DNA from: Ophthalmolycus amberensis
Lineage: Eukaryota; Chordata; Actinopteri; Perciformes; Zoarcidae
DNA length: 64,000 nucleotides
Assembly (NCBI GenBank): GCA_024529925.1
Contig: JAFEUB010001215.1
Location: forward strand, 906,001 to 970,000
Direction: 5' to 3'
In this document: one piece after another, positions 25,866 to 38,113 of the stretch
Layout: each line of letters starts with the position of its first letter
How positions within the stretch are numbered: position 1 is the stretch's first letter
The notes under the pieces: model-generated
Databases searched by the model: none
Seen by the model: the letters and a program-made list of their open reading frames with translations, nothing else
What the model was told of the DNA's origin: nothing
Made by a program: the position numbers and the translations under genes

Positions 25866-27141
25866 TGACTGGAAGAAGAAAGCCTTGCAAGGCTTATTAC
25901 CAGTGGATCAAAATTCCCAGTGAACCATTTCTACAATACACAGGCCATTCTCCCGAAAGACGAGGCAATTCGACTGCGCCCTACTTTCCACTTACGTCTG
26001 ACCTTTATGTCTTCCGCCCAGTTTTACCACAGCGAGCGAGCGTAATGTCTGACTCTCAGCAGATGCAATACTACCTTGTTACAACTGAAACCGTGCAGGC
26101 CTCATAATCATCTCCCCGAGGGCCAATACGCTCCCCCACCTACATCTCGACTTGTTCCACAGCTCAGATCTCACAAATGTTCTCCTCCATGCATGCCAAA
26201 AAGCCCCTCACAGAACTTGTGTATTGTGTTATGAATGATTTGATTTTTACATTAACTGTAGGTCAACCTGTCGCCACACAGGGCATTCAGGAGCACCCAA
26301 CCCGCGACAAAGCAATCATCTTTACTTCCCCGCTCCGCCAACCCTCATCCAAGCCCTGTGAAGCGAGGGGGATGGGGGGGGGGGGATTTATAACTCATTT
26401 CAATAAACAGCATAAAACAAACAGTTCTGCCCGGCTGTTTGGCGGCCCGGCCTGAATTAGCACCGCAGAGCCACAAGGACCAGCGTTTTCTGCCCCTGTT
26501 GTGCACACTCATTAATTTAAAGTGGTCGTATCTCACTGGTCACTAATCAAACTGTATTTGTGCCACTGCTGTCCGGAACCGCCACGATGTTAGCATAATG
26601 GAGGTGGCCCAGTGGGAAAGGAAGTGTGAGGTGTTGCCAAGATGTGAATGGAAAAGCTTTTCATCTTGACAGCAGCTGAACCTCTTAAGTGTAGCCGCGT
26701 CCCAGATCAGGCCCATCGTGATTAGTCTGGCGCCATTTACAGATGAGAGCAAATGGTTTCCAAATGGCTCATTTTTCTGCCGGTGTCTAATTAATATTAC
26801 TGAGGGAAAAAAAAAGGTTTTCACCTGACAACAACAACAAGGCAACCTAAATGTGCAGCATTTTAATGAGGACGGGTTCCAGCTTTTTCAGAAATGTCAA
26901 ATGTGACGCTGATTAAGAGTGGAATATGTGGCTAACGAGGACTAACGACACACCGGTTTATAATGGTGATGCAACGACAGCCATTTCTCAACAGCTTCTC
27001 AGTGTGAATGTGTCAATAACTTTACGGATAAAGTAGCTCCCGACTCCTAATGGTGATGCAACAACACTTCCTAAAAAGTAATTTAAAAAAATGCCAGATT
27101 GAATACCAGCCACCCTGTAAATCTGCATGACATTTGCCCAG

Positions 27142-27144
<3 letters not shown>

Positions 27145-27198
<54 letters not shown>
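27145..27198 (+). repeat. Perfect (AC)27 microsatellite
   Basis: Uninterrupted AC repeat of 54 bp, likely polymorphic in populations. Confidence 0.95.
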
Positions 27199-27200
<2 letters not shown>

Positions 27201-28422
27201 TTCTTTTTAAAAAGAGGCTATAATCAATGTTTTTACAATAGTAATGGATCAAATTGTAGAATATGGAAAGTGTCTCTTATAGTGAACCAGATTTTTGAAA
27301 CTCCCAAATATTAATATCTGTATTGTCTTAACATAATGAAGTATTAGTTGGGCTATAATCAGCTCCACGGGGGCTTTATAGTGTCTTTCAGCTCATAGCG
27401 TCTTTTTTTAGCTCTAGCAGAAAGCTGTTTTTAACGAAAAAGTTCTCAACGCCCACAGAATGCCACCTGCCCGGCACCAAGCAGCACAGTCGACACCAGA
27501 AACACCACTTCACATAAATAGTAATGTTTCTCCGTATCTGCTGGATCTGTAGCCAGGCAAATGTATGCTAAAAAGGTAACAAATAAAAAAAGGTTGATGT
27601 GTTCACAGTTTGTCACCAAAACACCTGTTTCACCTTGTTTTGCGGTGCAACAAACATGGCTGTATTTGTCACAGTTAAGCCAGATACCAGGAGCTTGTTG
27701 GCTGTAATGTTCACTGTCAGGATTAACGCTGGTGAAAGTGAACAGCCCATGGGCTGGACTGTCAGCCTGCTACAGTAATGGAGGGGCTTTGGAGACCATG
27801 GCTTGAATGATTTGCCACCCCACCCCACCCTTTCCTCTGACACCTGGGAACTTGTGTTAACTCCATGAGTGAACACCTTAGCCTGCACTATAAAAAGATC
27901 CTATTGGCTGCTCCAACAAATGCCAAAGCTTAGGCTTAATGTGTAAGTGCAGTTAGACATTAAGCTAGAGGAGATCCCATTTCAAGCCCTCCAGGTTGTA
28001 TTACCAGCTGTTGATTATGTACCTCTCTACACAAGGTTTGCAAAGGCTTTTCCACGCACATATTACAAACATCCATCCTTTAATTCTATTTGCCCCAACC
28101 ATATTAACCACATTACTCTTGGTGGAGCCAAATGCAAGTTATTGCCAATAAAATACACAACAGCTTTTTTTTTTTTGCTTGGAAGTCTTTGTTTTCTTCC
28201 AATCTTTGTCTGGCTAATACTTCGGCTTCATGGTCTTGCAAAGGTTAATATGTTCTGCAATGACAGTCCCCAGAGGTTAATACACCACTACGGATACAAT
28301 GACAAGTTCCACCTCTGGCAAGTCATTTTGTCCTCCAGATCTCTTCTCTCCCTTCTGCCTCCCCTCCACCGCAATTACCGGCAACCGAGTAGCGGATAGT
28401 TGGAAATTAGCTTTACATCGTA

Positions 28423-28425
<3 letters not shown>

Positions 28426-28460
<35 letters not shown>
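28426..28460 (+). repeat. (GT)n microsatellite
   Basis: Uninterrupted GT repeat of about 35 bp; no associated gene. Confidence 0.9.
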
Positions 28461-28463
<3 letters not shown>

Positions 28464-29184
28464 CGTAGCTTGACTGGACCTGTTACTAATAGGTTAGTAC
28501 AAGTGTGTGGACTCCATAGCCACAGCAGTCACGGTGCACAGCCTGAAGAATATAGACTGCCTCTTCACTGGGCTTCACATAATGCGGTCGTACAATACCA
28601 ATTTACCTGCTCAACCGCCTGTGCATGATTAGGATAGTTCACTTAAGATGATGCAGTTTGCTACCAGATTGCCAACTTCACAACAACGTGGAATGAAATG
28701 CAGTTTGTGTAGCCTTAATAAGCCACATTTTTCCCGTCAGATAAGCATTCTTAATGGAGGCTCTGTTGTTGAAAGCTTTTCAATTTTGCCGACGTGTTGC
28801 GACACCTCTTGATTAACCACGCTGAGCTCTGAGGATGTTCCACTTGTCGTTGACATTGAGTAAATCTGAAAGCGAGCATTGTGTAAACATTTTCTTAGTT
28901 TGTAATACACGGCCGACTTTATTGCAAACGGTTTTATTACATAACTGACTCATTGGCCCAACACTATGCCGCTCAGGCGGAAGTACATTTGCCACATCAG
29001 ACACATTGCCACACAAGATGTCACCTCTGATTCAGCTTCTTCTTACAAATGACTCCCACTGTTCTCCTTCAGCAGCCCTTCAACGGGACCTCAGCTTGAT
29101 CCGATTTTGCACGACTCCCTCTGGGAAATGTTCACACATGCAATAGTATCAGACAATTCACCTCAAACTGAATGGTTATAACAA

Positions 29185-29415
29185 TAATCTGATAAAGCTA
29201 AAGTGATTAGTTGATTTAATTCATGAGTCAATTTAAAAAAAGGAATCTGCTACAATTTTGCTTCACTGTTCAATTCTTTTGAGATGAAAATTCACAGATT
29301 TTCTCAAATGTGAATTCATTTTCTTGTCCTTCAAGACTGTTGCTCGGACAAAACAAACAATATGTCTAGACATTATACAGACTGAACTGTTAATCAATTA
29401 TCTCAAAAAGAATCG
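29185..29415 (+). mobile_element. Diverged copy of a teleost TTAATCGA-type interspersed repeat
   Basis: Phrases such as AGTGATTAGTTGATTTAATT, TTCTCAAATGTGAAT, CGGACAAAACAAACAATATG and a terminal TTAATCAATTATCTC follow the order of a common fish repeat whose ends contain ATCGATTAATCG. The match is from memory and the copy is heavily mutated. A second probable copy is at 51325-51605. Confidence 0.45.
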
Positions 29416-31805
29416 GCCCAAATGCTATCATCCAAACTTTGACAGCAACTGTAATTTTGCAGTCAAAATGAAGTGGTGGCCACAACAAAGCCTAAAATCT
29501 AATGATCATTAACAGAATTGTATCCTCATGAATTGGCCTGGAAATGTGTTGCGTTTGCTGGCCACACCATCTTGCAAATTGTCCGGTAAAGCCTTCCTAA
29601 TCCCATCCCAGCTACTCGCCAGACAACCGACATTCACATTAAACTAAAAACAAGAATTAATTAATGTCTTTGTCAATCTGTCTCTTTCTACCTCTCATTA
29701 CCATGACGTCCTGCTCACATCTATCTTCAAGCTTACGGAAATATGATGAAGTAACACCTTATTTAATGTGTTTATTTCGGAGTGCGCCAAAGCCTACAAG
29801 GGAAAATATCAATCATAAAACAAAAGCCATTGCTTAAACCCTCCCAAAGGACACAACCAACATCATCGGTAAAACGCTAACAGCCCACCCGAGCCACCTG
29901 CAGTGATTGCACAATAATGCTATCCACAATAATAGCTAACCTGACCACATTACACTGCTGCTAATTGTGATTGCTAAAGAGAGAAACCGGCGCGAGCAGA
30001 GGTGAGACCCAAACGCTGTCGGACTGAATTACAGATTATGGCCTTTAGTTTCCAGGGCGCGGATCAACTGCAGAGCCCACAATGAAGGGCCAGTGCTGAG
30101 GGAGGGGAGCTAAACCCTGTTTATCAGAATGCTCTGGGTATTGTAGCTTATTAAAGTGCCAGGTGCTTTTGAAAAATAATCCCGCCCCCCCCCTCCTCTC
30201 TTTCTCGTTCCACTAGCTCCTTGTCCGCCCTCCCTCCTCCCTCACACCTCCAAAACCAGACTCCACAATGCTGGGGCAGAGGTTGAGGAATGAACCCCTG
30301 GCTTGGCTTCGCCAGCGGGGCAAACCACAGTGTTTCTGCCGCCTGCTGAAGATTTTATTTATATATACACATACTTCCCCCCCCCCCACATCCACCTCCC
30401 CCGTGGCCGCTGAGGGGAAGACGGCGAGGGTGATGAAATGAAACCATCTCTCTTTTCTTATGCTTAGTTCCCAGCTGCCGTCGCACTTCTCTGGATTCTT
30501 TCCATTGTATCCCGTCTCTCTTGACTTTTCCCATGATGTGCCGCACGCTCTTACAGGCCTGAAATATCACAAGCACCATCAAACCTATCTGTTCAGTGAG
30601 AGGCTGTTACATACGACAAATGACATGCCGCACTTCATCTGTGGACTTTCTACCACAACAGGAGAGAATGTGACGGTAAAAGAGGCGCTGCATGCAGAAG
30701 AGATATTTGACTCTCATGCAGCAGGATGCATCCTAGTCCTATTTGTTGTCTACAGCACAGCATGTGATGACTTTCTCAAATAATTCAGGCTTGTATGAAG
30801 ATATTTATGGGCATTGTAATCAATATTACATCATAAATGGCAAAAAAAAATTCAAAGAACTAAATCTGTTCGCTTTATTGATTTGTTGGCCTTGTAATGT
30901 TTGTTTATATAAGACACATTTCACAACATGGATGATGCTGATGAACTATAACTTAGGCCTAAAATTCTAAACGGCCTAAACAGTTTTTGACGCTTTAATT
31001 GAAATTTGAAATGTCTTAAAAATACTGCTTATACATACCTGCATCTCTAATACAAAGTTTTGTTCTGCATGTACTTGTATGTCACCTAAAAAATCGATTG
31101 AAATATGTAAAATATTTATAGCCTTCAGCTTTCTCTCAATGTAGACAAGGGTTGTGTCCGAAATCACTCCGTATTTACACAGAACCAAATGAACCCTCAA
31201 CCTCAATGTGTCTATACATCCTAACATTGCTGTATGCAATGCGTGCATTTTGCAAAAAACGTTAAATTAGATTAGTGTGCAGATAAATGACGTAAACACA
31301 CGAATAGCTTTTTAGCTGTCGGTTGCTGCATCTTCTAACAAACAGGTGCAGGCTGCGTCTGTTTTGCATGTGCAGCTCAGCTGTCTCACTGTGTGGTGTG
31401 GGGCACTGGCTGCCCGTTTACTTGTTGCCATAGTAACTGCCATATTTCAGTGTCTTTAAGCCGCTTGCCCCAAAGGCTAATGCTTCAGCCCTAGGATGTC
31501 TGCCATTTAGGAATCTTAATAAAGCCTTCCATTTAACCAATAATAGACATACCGCTAACATCAGAATTGAATGCCATGTTGTGGGGGCACACCGGTACGT
31601 CCCCAGAATGAAGTCTAGAAGGTCAAGTAGATATAAATCCGCGGGTTCTATATCTTGAAGGGAGCGTGCACAAATGTCAACATGCATCAGCGTGCCTATG
31701 ACAAATGTCAATATGCTCAAATCCCTCCATTATGAAATTCCCTGACCACGTCCAGTGTCGTGTAATCCTCACACCGCTTCTCTCTGTCTCGTTTGTCTTA
31801 CTCAG

Positions 31806-32228
31806 GTAGGAATGGACCGGGCTGTGGACTCTGGAAGCAAGTGACGACAATCAATGAGGACATCTGTCGTTAAAGAGATTTTTCATGGATACCTACGAAT
31901 GTGCTTAACATAAATCCTTTGAGGTATAATATCGCTCCATCCTTATTTTTTTCCCCCGCCCACCTTCTCGGGTCTGTCTGACTGCAGCGTTGGCCCCGAA
32001 CCCTGAAACCTGCAGGCAACAGTGAGTGATTAGTCATTACGTCCAAGGGTGTCGACACAGCAAGACAAAAAAAACTCCAGGGAGCCCTGCTGCAGTTGGT
32101 GGCGGTGGCAAGGGTGGTGAGTCAATCGCCTCAGCGGCTGCAGCAAATGATTCATTATTCGTGAAGTTAACAGCTCAGACCACTTAATCTACAAGGACCA
32201 ATTTCTTACTGGAGGTAAACGGTCCAAT
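31806..32228 (+). other. lrrn3: lrrn3 5' UTR part of the coding exon, with two candidate acceptors and three uORFs
   Basis: A long pyrimidine tract ending in TTACTCAG gives a strong splice acceptor (AG at 31804-31805). A second candidate acceptor, ending CTGCAG, has its AG at 31986-31987 after a C/T-rich stretch. Using the first site would include two short upstream reading frames, 31812-31844 (10 aa) and 31854-31913 (19 aa). Using the second would exclude them. A third, 5-aa uORF at 32147-32164 is present either way. Mammalian LRRN3 has untranslated 5' exons, so an acceptor here is expected, but the exact site is my inference. Confidence 0.5.
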
Positions 32229-34358
32229 ATGAAGGACGTGTCATTCGTGGATCGCCTCTTTGTCGGCTTGGCCATGGCCTCTTTTGTTGTGGACACAGAC
32301 GAGAGGCCTGATTGCCCGAAGCTCTGTGTATGCGAGATTAGACCCTGGTTTTCTCCGAGTTCGGTGTACATGGAGGCTCAGACAGTTGACTGTAATGACT
32401 TGGGACTGTTTAGCCTGCCGGAACAATTACCGGTGGGCACACAAGTACTATTACTGCAAACAAACAATATTGCCAAGATCGACAAACCCTTGGATTACCT
32501 GGCCAACATCACAGAGATTGATTTATCGCAAAACAATTTATCCTCTATCAGCGATGTCCAGCTGGGCAATCTTCCCCACCTGCTGTCCCTTCATATGGAG
32601 GAAAATTGGATACGAGAGTTGCCTGAGCGAAGTCTTGCTGAGATGGCGAACCTTCAGGAGCTCTACATGAATCACAACCTCATCTCCTCCATTTCCTCGA
32701 TGGCTTTTCAGGGTCTCGGCAACCTTGTGCGGCTCCACCTCAATTCTAACAAGCTGACGGCCATTCAAAAAGAGTGGTTCGAGCCCATGCCAAATCTGGA
32801 GATCCTGATGATCGGTGAGAATCCTATTCTTTCTCTCGATGATATGAACTTCCAGCCTCTCAGTAACCTACGCAGTCTGGTCCTCACCAGGATGAACCTG
32901 TCTCAGCTCCCCGACGATGCACTGGCTGGTCTTGACAACTTAGAGAGCATCTCGTTCTATGATAATATTTTCGCTGAGGTGCCTCATTCTGCCCTGAGAA
33001 ATGCAAAAAATCTGAAGTTTTTGGATCTGAACAAAAACCCAATAGCGAGGATACAGAGGGGAGACTTTGTGGATATGCTCCACCTGAAAGAACTAGGGAT
33101 TAATAGCATGCCAGAGCTAGTTTCCATTGACAGCTTTGCCCTCAATAACCTCCCCGAGCTCACCAAAATAGAAGCCACCAACAATCCTAAACTCTCCTAT
33201 ATCCATCCTAATGCTTTCTACAAACTACCGCGGCTGGAAACCCTAATGCTGAATGGCAACGCGCTCAGTGCCCTTCACAGGATTACTGTCGAGTCCCTCC
33301 CAAATCTCAGAGAGGTGAGCATGCACAGCAACCCCATCCGCTGTGACTGCGTAGTCCGCTGGATGAACATGAACAAGACCAACCTTCGCTTCATGGAGCC
33401 CGACTCACTGTACTGTGTGGAGCCGCCAGAGTACGAGGGCCAGCATGTCCGACAGGTGCACTTCAGGGAGATGATGGAGATTTGTCTGCCACTCATATCT
33501 CCCGAAAGCATGCCTGGGCACATCAAAGCACGGAACGGGAGCTCTGTGTCACTCCATTGTCGAGCCTTCGCTGAACCAGAGCCGGACATCTACTGGATCA
33601 CCCCGACTGGTACCAAGGTCCTGCCTAACACAGTGTCTGACAAGTTCTACATGCACCCAGAGGGAACTTTTGACATCTATGATATAACAGAAAACGAAGC
33701 TGGTCTTTACACTTGTGTTGCCCATAATCTGGTTGGAGCTGATCTTAAATCCGTTTCCGTAGAGGTGAATGGATATTTTCCCCAACCTACAAATGGCTCT
33801 CTGAATGTCATAATCAAATCAGTGGAGACAAATTCCATCCTGGTTTCGTGGAAGGCCGGCCATGGCACCTTGGCCCCAAGCATTAAATGGTACACAGGAT
33901 CAGACGCTAACCATCCCACCACAGCGTTTACCACCAGGGTACCCTCCGACGTCCAGGTCTACAACCTCACCCATCTCAGCCCCGCCACTCTGTACAAAGT
34001 CTGTGTGGATGTCGGCAGCGTCCACTACAAGCATGACACCAAATGTGTCAATGTCACCACTAAGGGTTTAGAGCTGGCAGCCAAGGACACAGAGAAATGG
34101 GACACAGCAGTAATCACCGTCTTTGGTGTGCTCATGGCTGTGATTTCAGTGGCATGCCTGCTTATTTATGTGTCTCTGAGGAACCATCACCTTTATGGGG
34201 ATATAAGGAAATGCGACTCCAAAGCTTCGCTGACACAAGTGGAAGCAACCGGTATGCACTCTCCTTTCTTTACAAAGCTGTGGGTTCCGGGTAAGGGACT
34301 GCCAAGTGGAGTCGAAGTGAAAGCCACAGTCATAAATGTGTGTGACAATGCCTTTTAA
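32229..34358 (+). CDS. lrrn3: Leucine-rich repeat neuronal protein 3, single coding exon, 709 aa
   Basis: Type I membrane protein of the neuronal LRR (NLRR/LRRN) family, cell-surface proteins expressed mainly in the nervous system. Seen: a hydrophobic signal segment (residues ~8-22); an LRRNT cap with Cys29, 33, 35 and 55; about 12 leucine-rich repeats (~70-365); an LRRCT cap with Cys372, 374, 396 and 419; an Ig domain with the Cys444-Cys496 pair and a YTC motif; a fibronectin III domain (~515-612); a transmembrane helix (~626-648); and a 61-residue tail. There are eight N-glycosylation sequons (N93, 103, 223, 382, 436, 522, 579, 608). Length matches the family (human LRRN3 708 aa). The MKD start, IRPWF, LDLNKNPI and tail VKATVI segments fit LRRN3 better than LRRN1 or LRRN2. 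The start has A at -3 and precedes the signal peptide. The intronless frame is usual for LRRN genes. I cannot tell which teleost copy (lrrn3a or lrrn3b) this is. The tail is unusually diverged (see findings). Confidence 0.96.
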   Translation: MKDVSFVDRLFVGLAMASFVVDTDERPDCPKLCVCEIRPWFSPSSVYMEAQTVDCNDLGLFSLPEQLPVGTQVLLLQTNNIAKIDKPLDYLANITEIDLSQNNLSSISDVQLGNLPHLLSLHMEENWIRELPERSLAEMANLQELYMNHNLISSISSMAFQGLGNLVRLHLNSNKLTAIQKEWFEPMPNLEILMIGENPILSLDDMNFQPLSNLRSLVLTRMNLSQLPDDALAGLDNLESISFYDNIFAEVPHSALRNAKNLKFLDLNKNPIARIQRGDFVDMLHLKELGINSMPELVSIDSFALNNLPELTKIEATNNPKLSYIHPNAFYKLPRLETLMLNGNALSALHRITVESLPNLREVSMHSNPIRCDCVVRWMNMNKTNLRFMEPDSLYCVEPPEYEGQHVRQVHFREMMEICLPLISPESMPGHIKARNGSSVSLHCRAFAEPEPDIYWITPTGTKVLPNTVSDKFYMHPEGTFDIYDITENEAGLYTCVAHNLVGADLKSVSVEVNGYFPQPTNGSLNVIIKSVETNSILVSWKAGHGTLAPSIKWYTGSDANHPTTAFTTRVPSDVQVYNLTHLSPATLYKVCVDVGSVHYKHDTKCVNVTTKGLELAAKDTEKWDTAVITVFGVLMAVISVACLLIYVSLRNHHLYGDIRKCDSKASLTQVEATGMHSPFFTKLWVPGKGLPSGVEVKATVINVCDNAF

Positions 34359-35535
34359 GAAGCGCGGCTTTGTAGAGCACCACACACCAACTACACTGAA
34401 TGGACAAGGCCATGGGCAGGGGTGGAGAGATCTGTAGTACTGTTTCAAAGGCATACCCATTGCTGGTCCCCGGCTCAGATACTCTGGCTAATCTACTATT
34501 GGACTGGGATGGAACAGTTTCAAAGAGACTACATGCTCTCCCAGTTTCAACCCCAGCTAAAAGTGGTGGCTTTGTAACCGCTACATCAAACCAAGCTAAC
34601 AATCAACAGAAAGAGGCATTTACTGCAAAAACAATATCATTCAACACCATTCATAGAGAAATGCAGGCAGGCAAAAGAAAGTGAAGATGGTCAACTCTCT
34701 TGTAATTGACTGTTAAATGTGTTCAGAGTTGTGGAACTGTCTGTGTGGTCCCAAGCAATACCGTCTGTGCTTTGTCAAACATCCATAGACGAGTTAGAGA
34801 TACAGTAATAACACCTGTCTATTATTGGAAGGGAGATTTAGTAGAGTAGACAAATTACAGTGACTATGGTGTAAGCCTTTTGATGAAATATAAACCCCCC
34901 CTTTTTCTATTTAAAATGGATTCTTGATTTTTCATGGAAATATTGTTATATATTCTATTATGTTGATGTAATGACAAATCATCTGTATGCGAACAGTTTA
35001 AATGCGTTTCAAATCGAGGCAAGGGGCAGACTACTTTTGATTACAACGTCACATTAAGCTTAATGAAATTCAGTTACAAAATGAGTATCGAGACAGGACG
35101 TTTGCCAAATGGCTGTTTATGCTGTGTAGTTCTCATTGCAACAGTGACTAGGAAAAAAAAAAAAATGTGTTGGACTAAAACAAATATAACAGGTCGATTA
35201 AAAGTGAGGGGATTGATGTGTGATCTCCTCACAAAGCGGTCTGTTATGCCCTGGTAAGTGCCTACAACAAGAACTACATGAGGTAAACAGAAGAAACAGC
35301 AAAACATGGCCACGTCATCATTGCAGAATCGCAAGCTATTTCCGGTACTTTTAGTGGAAATACTTTCTCAGTATTTTTAGCATACATATTTTAAGAAAAC
35401 GTTTCGTTGTTGCTTTGGGTGTAAAGTTAAAAAGCCATTTTTATATTAACTGTATTATATGTGATCAATTGGCACAACAGACTAATTAAGTAAAGTGCTA
35501 AGAAAAAAAAATAAATGTCATTGTTTCTTTTACAA
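34359..35535 (+). other. lrrn3: lrrn3 3' UTR with polyadenylation signal
   Basis: After the TAA at 34356-34358 the sequence stays non-coding and becomes A/T-rich. The first canonical hexamer I see is AATAAA at 35510-35515, followed at once by a T/G-rich stretch (TTGTTTCTTTT) that would suit a downstream element. Cleavage is therefore placed near 35530. An open stretch at 34400-34684 is within this UTR and shows no recognisable protein. Confidence 0.55.
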
Positions 35536-38097
35536 ACAATTGCCTGGTTTTTTGCCTTTTCTTTATTCTCATACGTGTCACAATGCACTAGATTTATCTC
35601 AAAGTAAAATGCATGGCATTATAATCCGACCATTTATTTTAGTCGTCATCCAACATGGGGTAACGTACACTGTTTCATGACTTTCATGTGTGGCATTTTA
35701 ACTGCAAGCATGCAAAACACATGATTGACAATGACCTGGTAGTACAGAGGGAGTCTTTAGAGGGCAGGCCACGGGGGGAAAGTCACCAGACTTCAGCTGA
35801 ATGGCCGTCCCAACCCTGGGAAGAAGAAGAAGAAAAAAACAGCAACAAAAGAACAGAACTCATTAGCCGCCTCATTAAGAACATGTTCGTCCTTCAGCTG
35901 GTCTGAATATAGTCACTGTGCTGCAGCTGCTGCCTGTGCTTAGGCAGGGACACAGCGTCCCTATGACAGAGAGATAAAGTGCAGTGCTGAAAAGTCAACG
36001 CATGGTGGGACTGAGCTTTAGGACTCCCATTTTATTTGTCTGACTGAATTATCCAGCGCGCAGAACATTTCACATGAGAAAGCCAAGCATGATGAATGGC
36101 TGTCAGAGGCGGCGTGACATGGTGGATTTATCAAGCAGGCCCTGACGCTCATATATCAGGCCAGCCTTCAGCACCACGGACAGAGGCTTTTAGAGCCGAG
36201 CCATCTGTCAAAGACAAAGGGAGTTAAAATATGACGCAGTGTGCTCTTCAGGTACCGCTCAGGTCAGAGCGAGCCCGTCTCTTTGCAAATACAGGCAGAA
36301 ATACGGATGCTGAGAACTGTACCCACATACACACAAAAACAACAACATGCGTAGGTACATGCAAACAAATTCAAGCAGAATTCGGTCTCTGTCAGTCGGC
36401 GGGCACGAAGAAACAACATGAGAGCAGAGGAAGAAGCCACTAAATGAGTTCACCAAAGCAGCTCAAAGCTTGCCATATTTGTCCTTCACATTTTTGTTTT
36501 TTTTACAACTCATGATTTAATGACATACTTGAGTGGATAAGCTGAATGACAGCCAGCAACTCATCTCTCCTGCCGTCTGTCCCAATCGCATGCATTTCCT
36601 CCATCTTGTTCTTTTCTCTCTCCCTCTCTGCCTCTCTCCTCTCCGCTGACACTCTCCATCCACCGGCACGCATTTTGAGTTTGGGTGATACATTTAAAAA
36701 AAAATTGTATTTGTACATTCAAAGCAACCTTTATTAGAAAAAAACCCTCTGGATTTAACTTAAATCCCACATAAAAAGAAGCAGTTAGCTGCCACCATTT
36801 AATCCGCAGTGAGGAAGAAAAAAAAATGACGTTTCTCGCTGATTCTTCAAATATTTCAAATATTAAAACCACCTTGTTCTATTAAAAAAAAAGCCATCTG
36901 CTCTGAGGCAGATATAAAAGCATGCTCTGTAGAGGCTTATAGATAGGTGTTCCTACTGGTTACATATTCATTTTAATTTAGCAAGGATCATTGTCAGGGG
37001 CCCTGAGATTCAGAGGTGCAATCCAACAGTTCAACAGTGCTTTTATTTATTTCATTTTCAACAAAAGGCAGTCATTAAGTCAGTGACTGGCAGGCAATTT
37101 TCCCTTTGGATTATTACCGTATATGAAAAAAAAAAGTATTACAGGAAAGGTAAATTTGTGAGCCAGCTTACATTTGATAGCATTACTCAGATGATTTAGT
37201 TCAATGCTCTTCTACTAATTTCTTATTTACACGCTTATACACAGATGGTTCTCCAACTGGCTCATATTAATAGTCTTATTCTGACGACAGCCTGATTTAA
37301 TGAGACTAAATGTTGTGTTCCTTTGTCTTCCCTTTTTTGACTGCAATTAAATATTTAAATTCCCCTCTCGCTGAGATAAAAATTAAAAAAAATCCTATCG
37401 TACTGTTCGGGCTGCAGAGAGCAAACAATGCTCCAGCTGCCACAGGCACTTTTATATTATGTATATGTTTGAATTACCAGCTTATTAAAGTCACAAACCT
37501 CCACGTACTGCAGGTCAGCCAGTGTAGCTACAGGCTCCTACATTCAAATGAAAAGGGAAATGTCAACATGCATTCACAATCCTGCTGCTAGCACTGTGTT
37601 TAATGCCAATGCTTGCTTTGAAGAGGCGTTTGTAGCCGGCTATTGGAGGAACAAATGGATGACCTATAGATTGCAATAACAGAGCAGGGATTGCTTTCTT
37701 CTCAGAATAGAAATGCATTTGCCTCTTGCAGTCATAGGACAGAACACAATGATGGTGAACCTTTATTAATAAAACAATTTGGCTGCAGCATTGCAGGCTG
37801 TTTCGTGTCTTATCACCCTTTGATGTGTTTACACCGAAGCAAATTTTTCATACACACCGCGCATCATCAGCGAGCCAGAATTTGCCCAGCGCGTCGCCAT
37901 TCTGAACATGCATTGCTGTGTATTTCCTGAAAAGTGGAGACAGAATGTCACAGCGGATTTGGTACGCCTCGTCAGAGAGCAACCAGTCAAAAGCCATTTG
38001 TGTTTGGGCCTTTCTGCTCGGCCTGGCCTCTGCTTGTCCCTATTTCCATAGCCATCACTCCCAAGGTGTCTCCAACGAACGGGCAGCTAAAAACAAG

Positions 38098-38113
38098 CCC
38101 CCCCCCCCCCCCC
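38098..38113 (+). repeat. C16 homopolymer
   Basis: Sixteen consecutive C on the + strand. Confidence 0.85.

Larger units (their letters stand above)
20893..31805 (+). other. lrrn3: Presumed lrrn3 5' UTR intron, non-coding
   Basis: No coding exon is recognised. It contains CpG-rich sequence to about 21190, an alternating GC tract at 21269-21285, G/C homopolymers (21539-21549, 21675-21686, 22144-22155, 22349-22360, 23877-23892, 25851-25865, 26374-26385, 30185-30193, 30377-30387), CA/TG repeats (24435-24511, 27145-27198, 28426-28460) and one degenerate interspersed repeat (29185-29415). Intron status depends on the inferred donor and acceptor. Confidence 0.4.

Noticed and set aside
34284..34295. 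Donor-like CCGG|GTAAGG inside the lrrn3 tail
   Set aside because: The frame continues past it into the family-conserved VKATVI segment, and LRRN genes have an uninterrupted coding exon.
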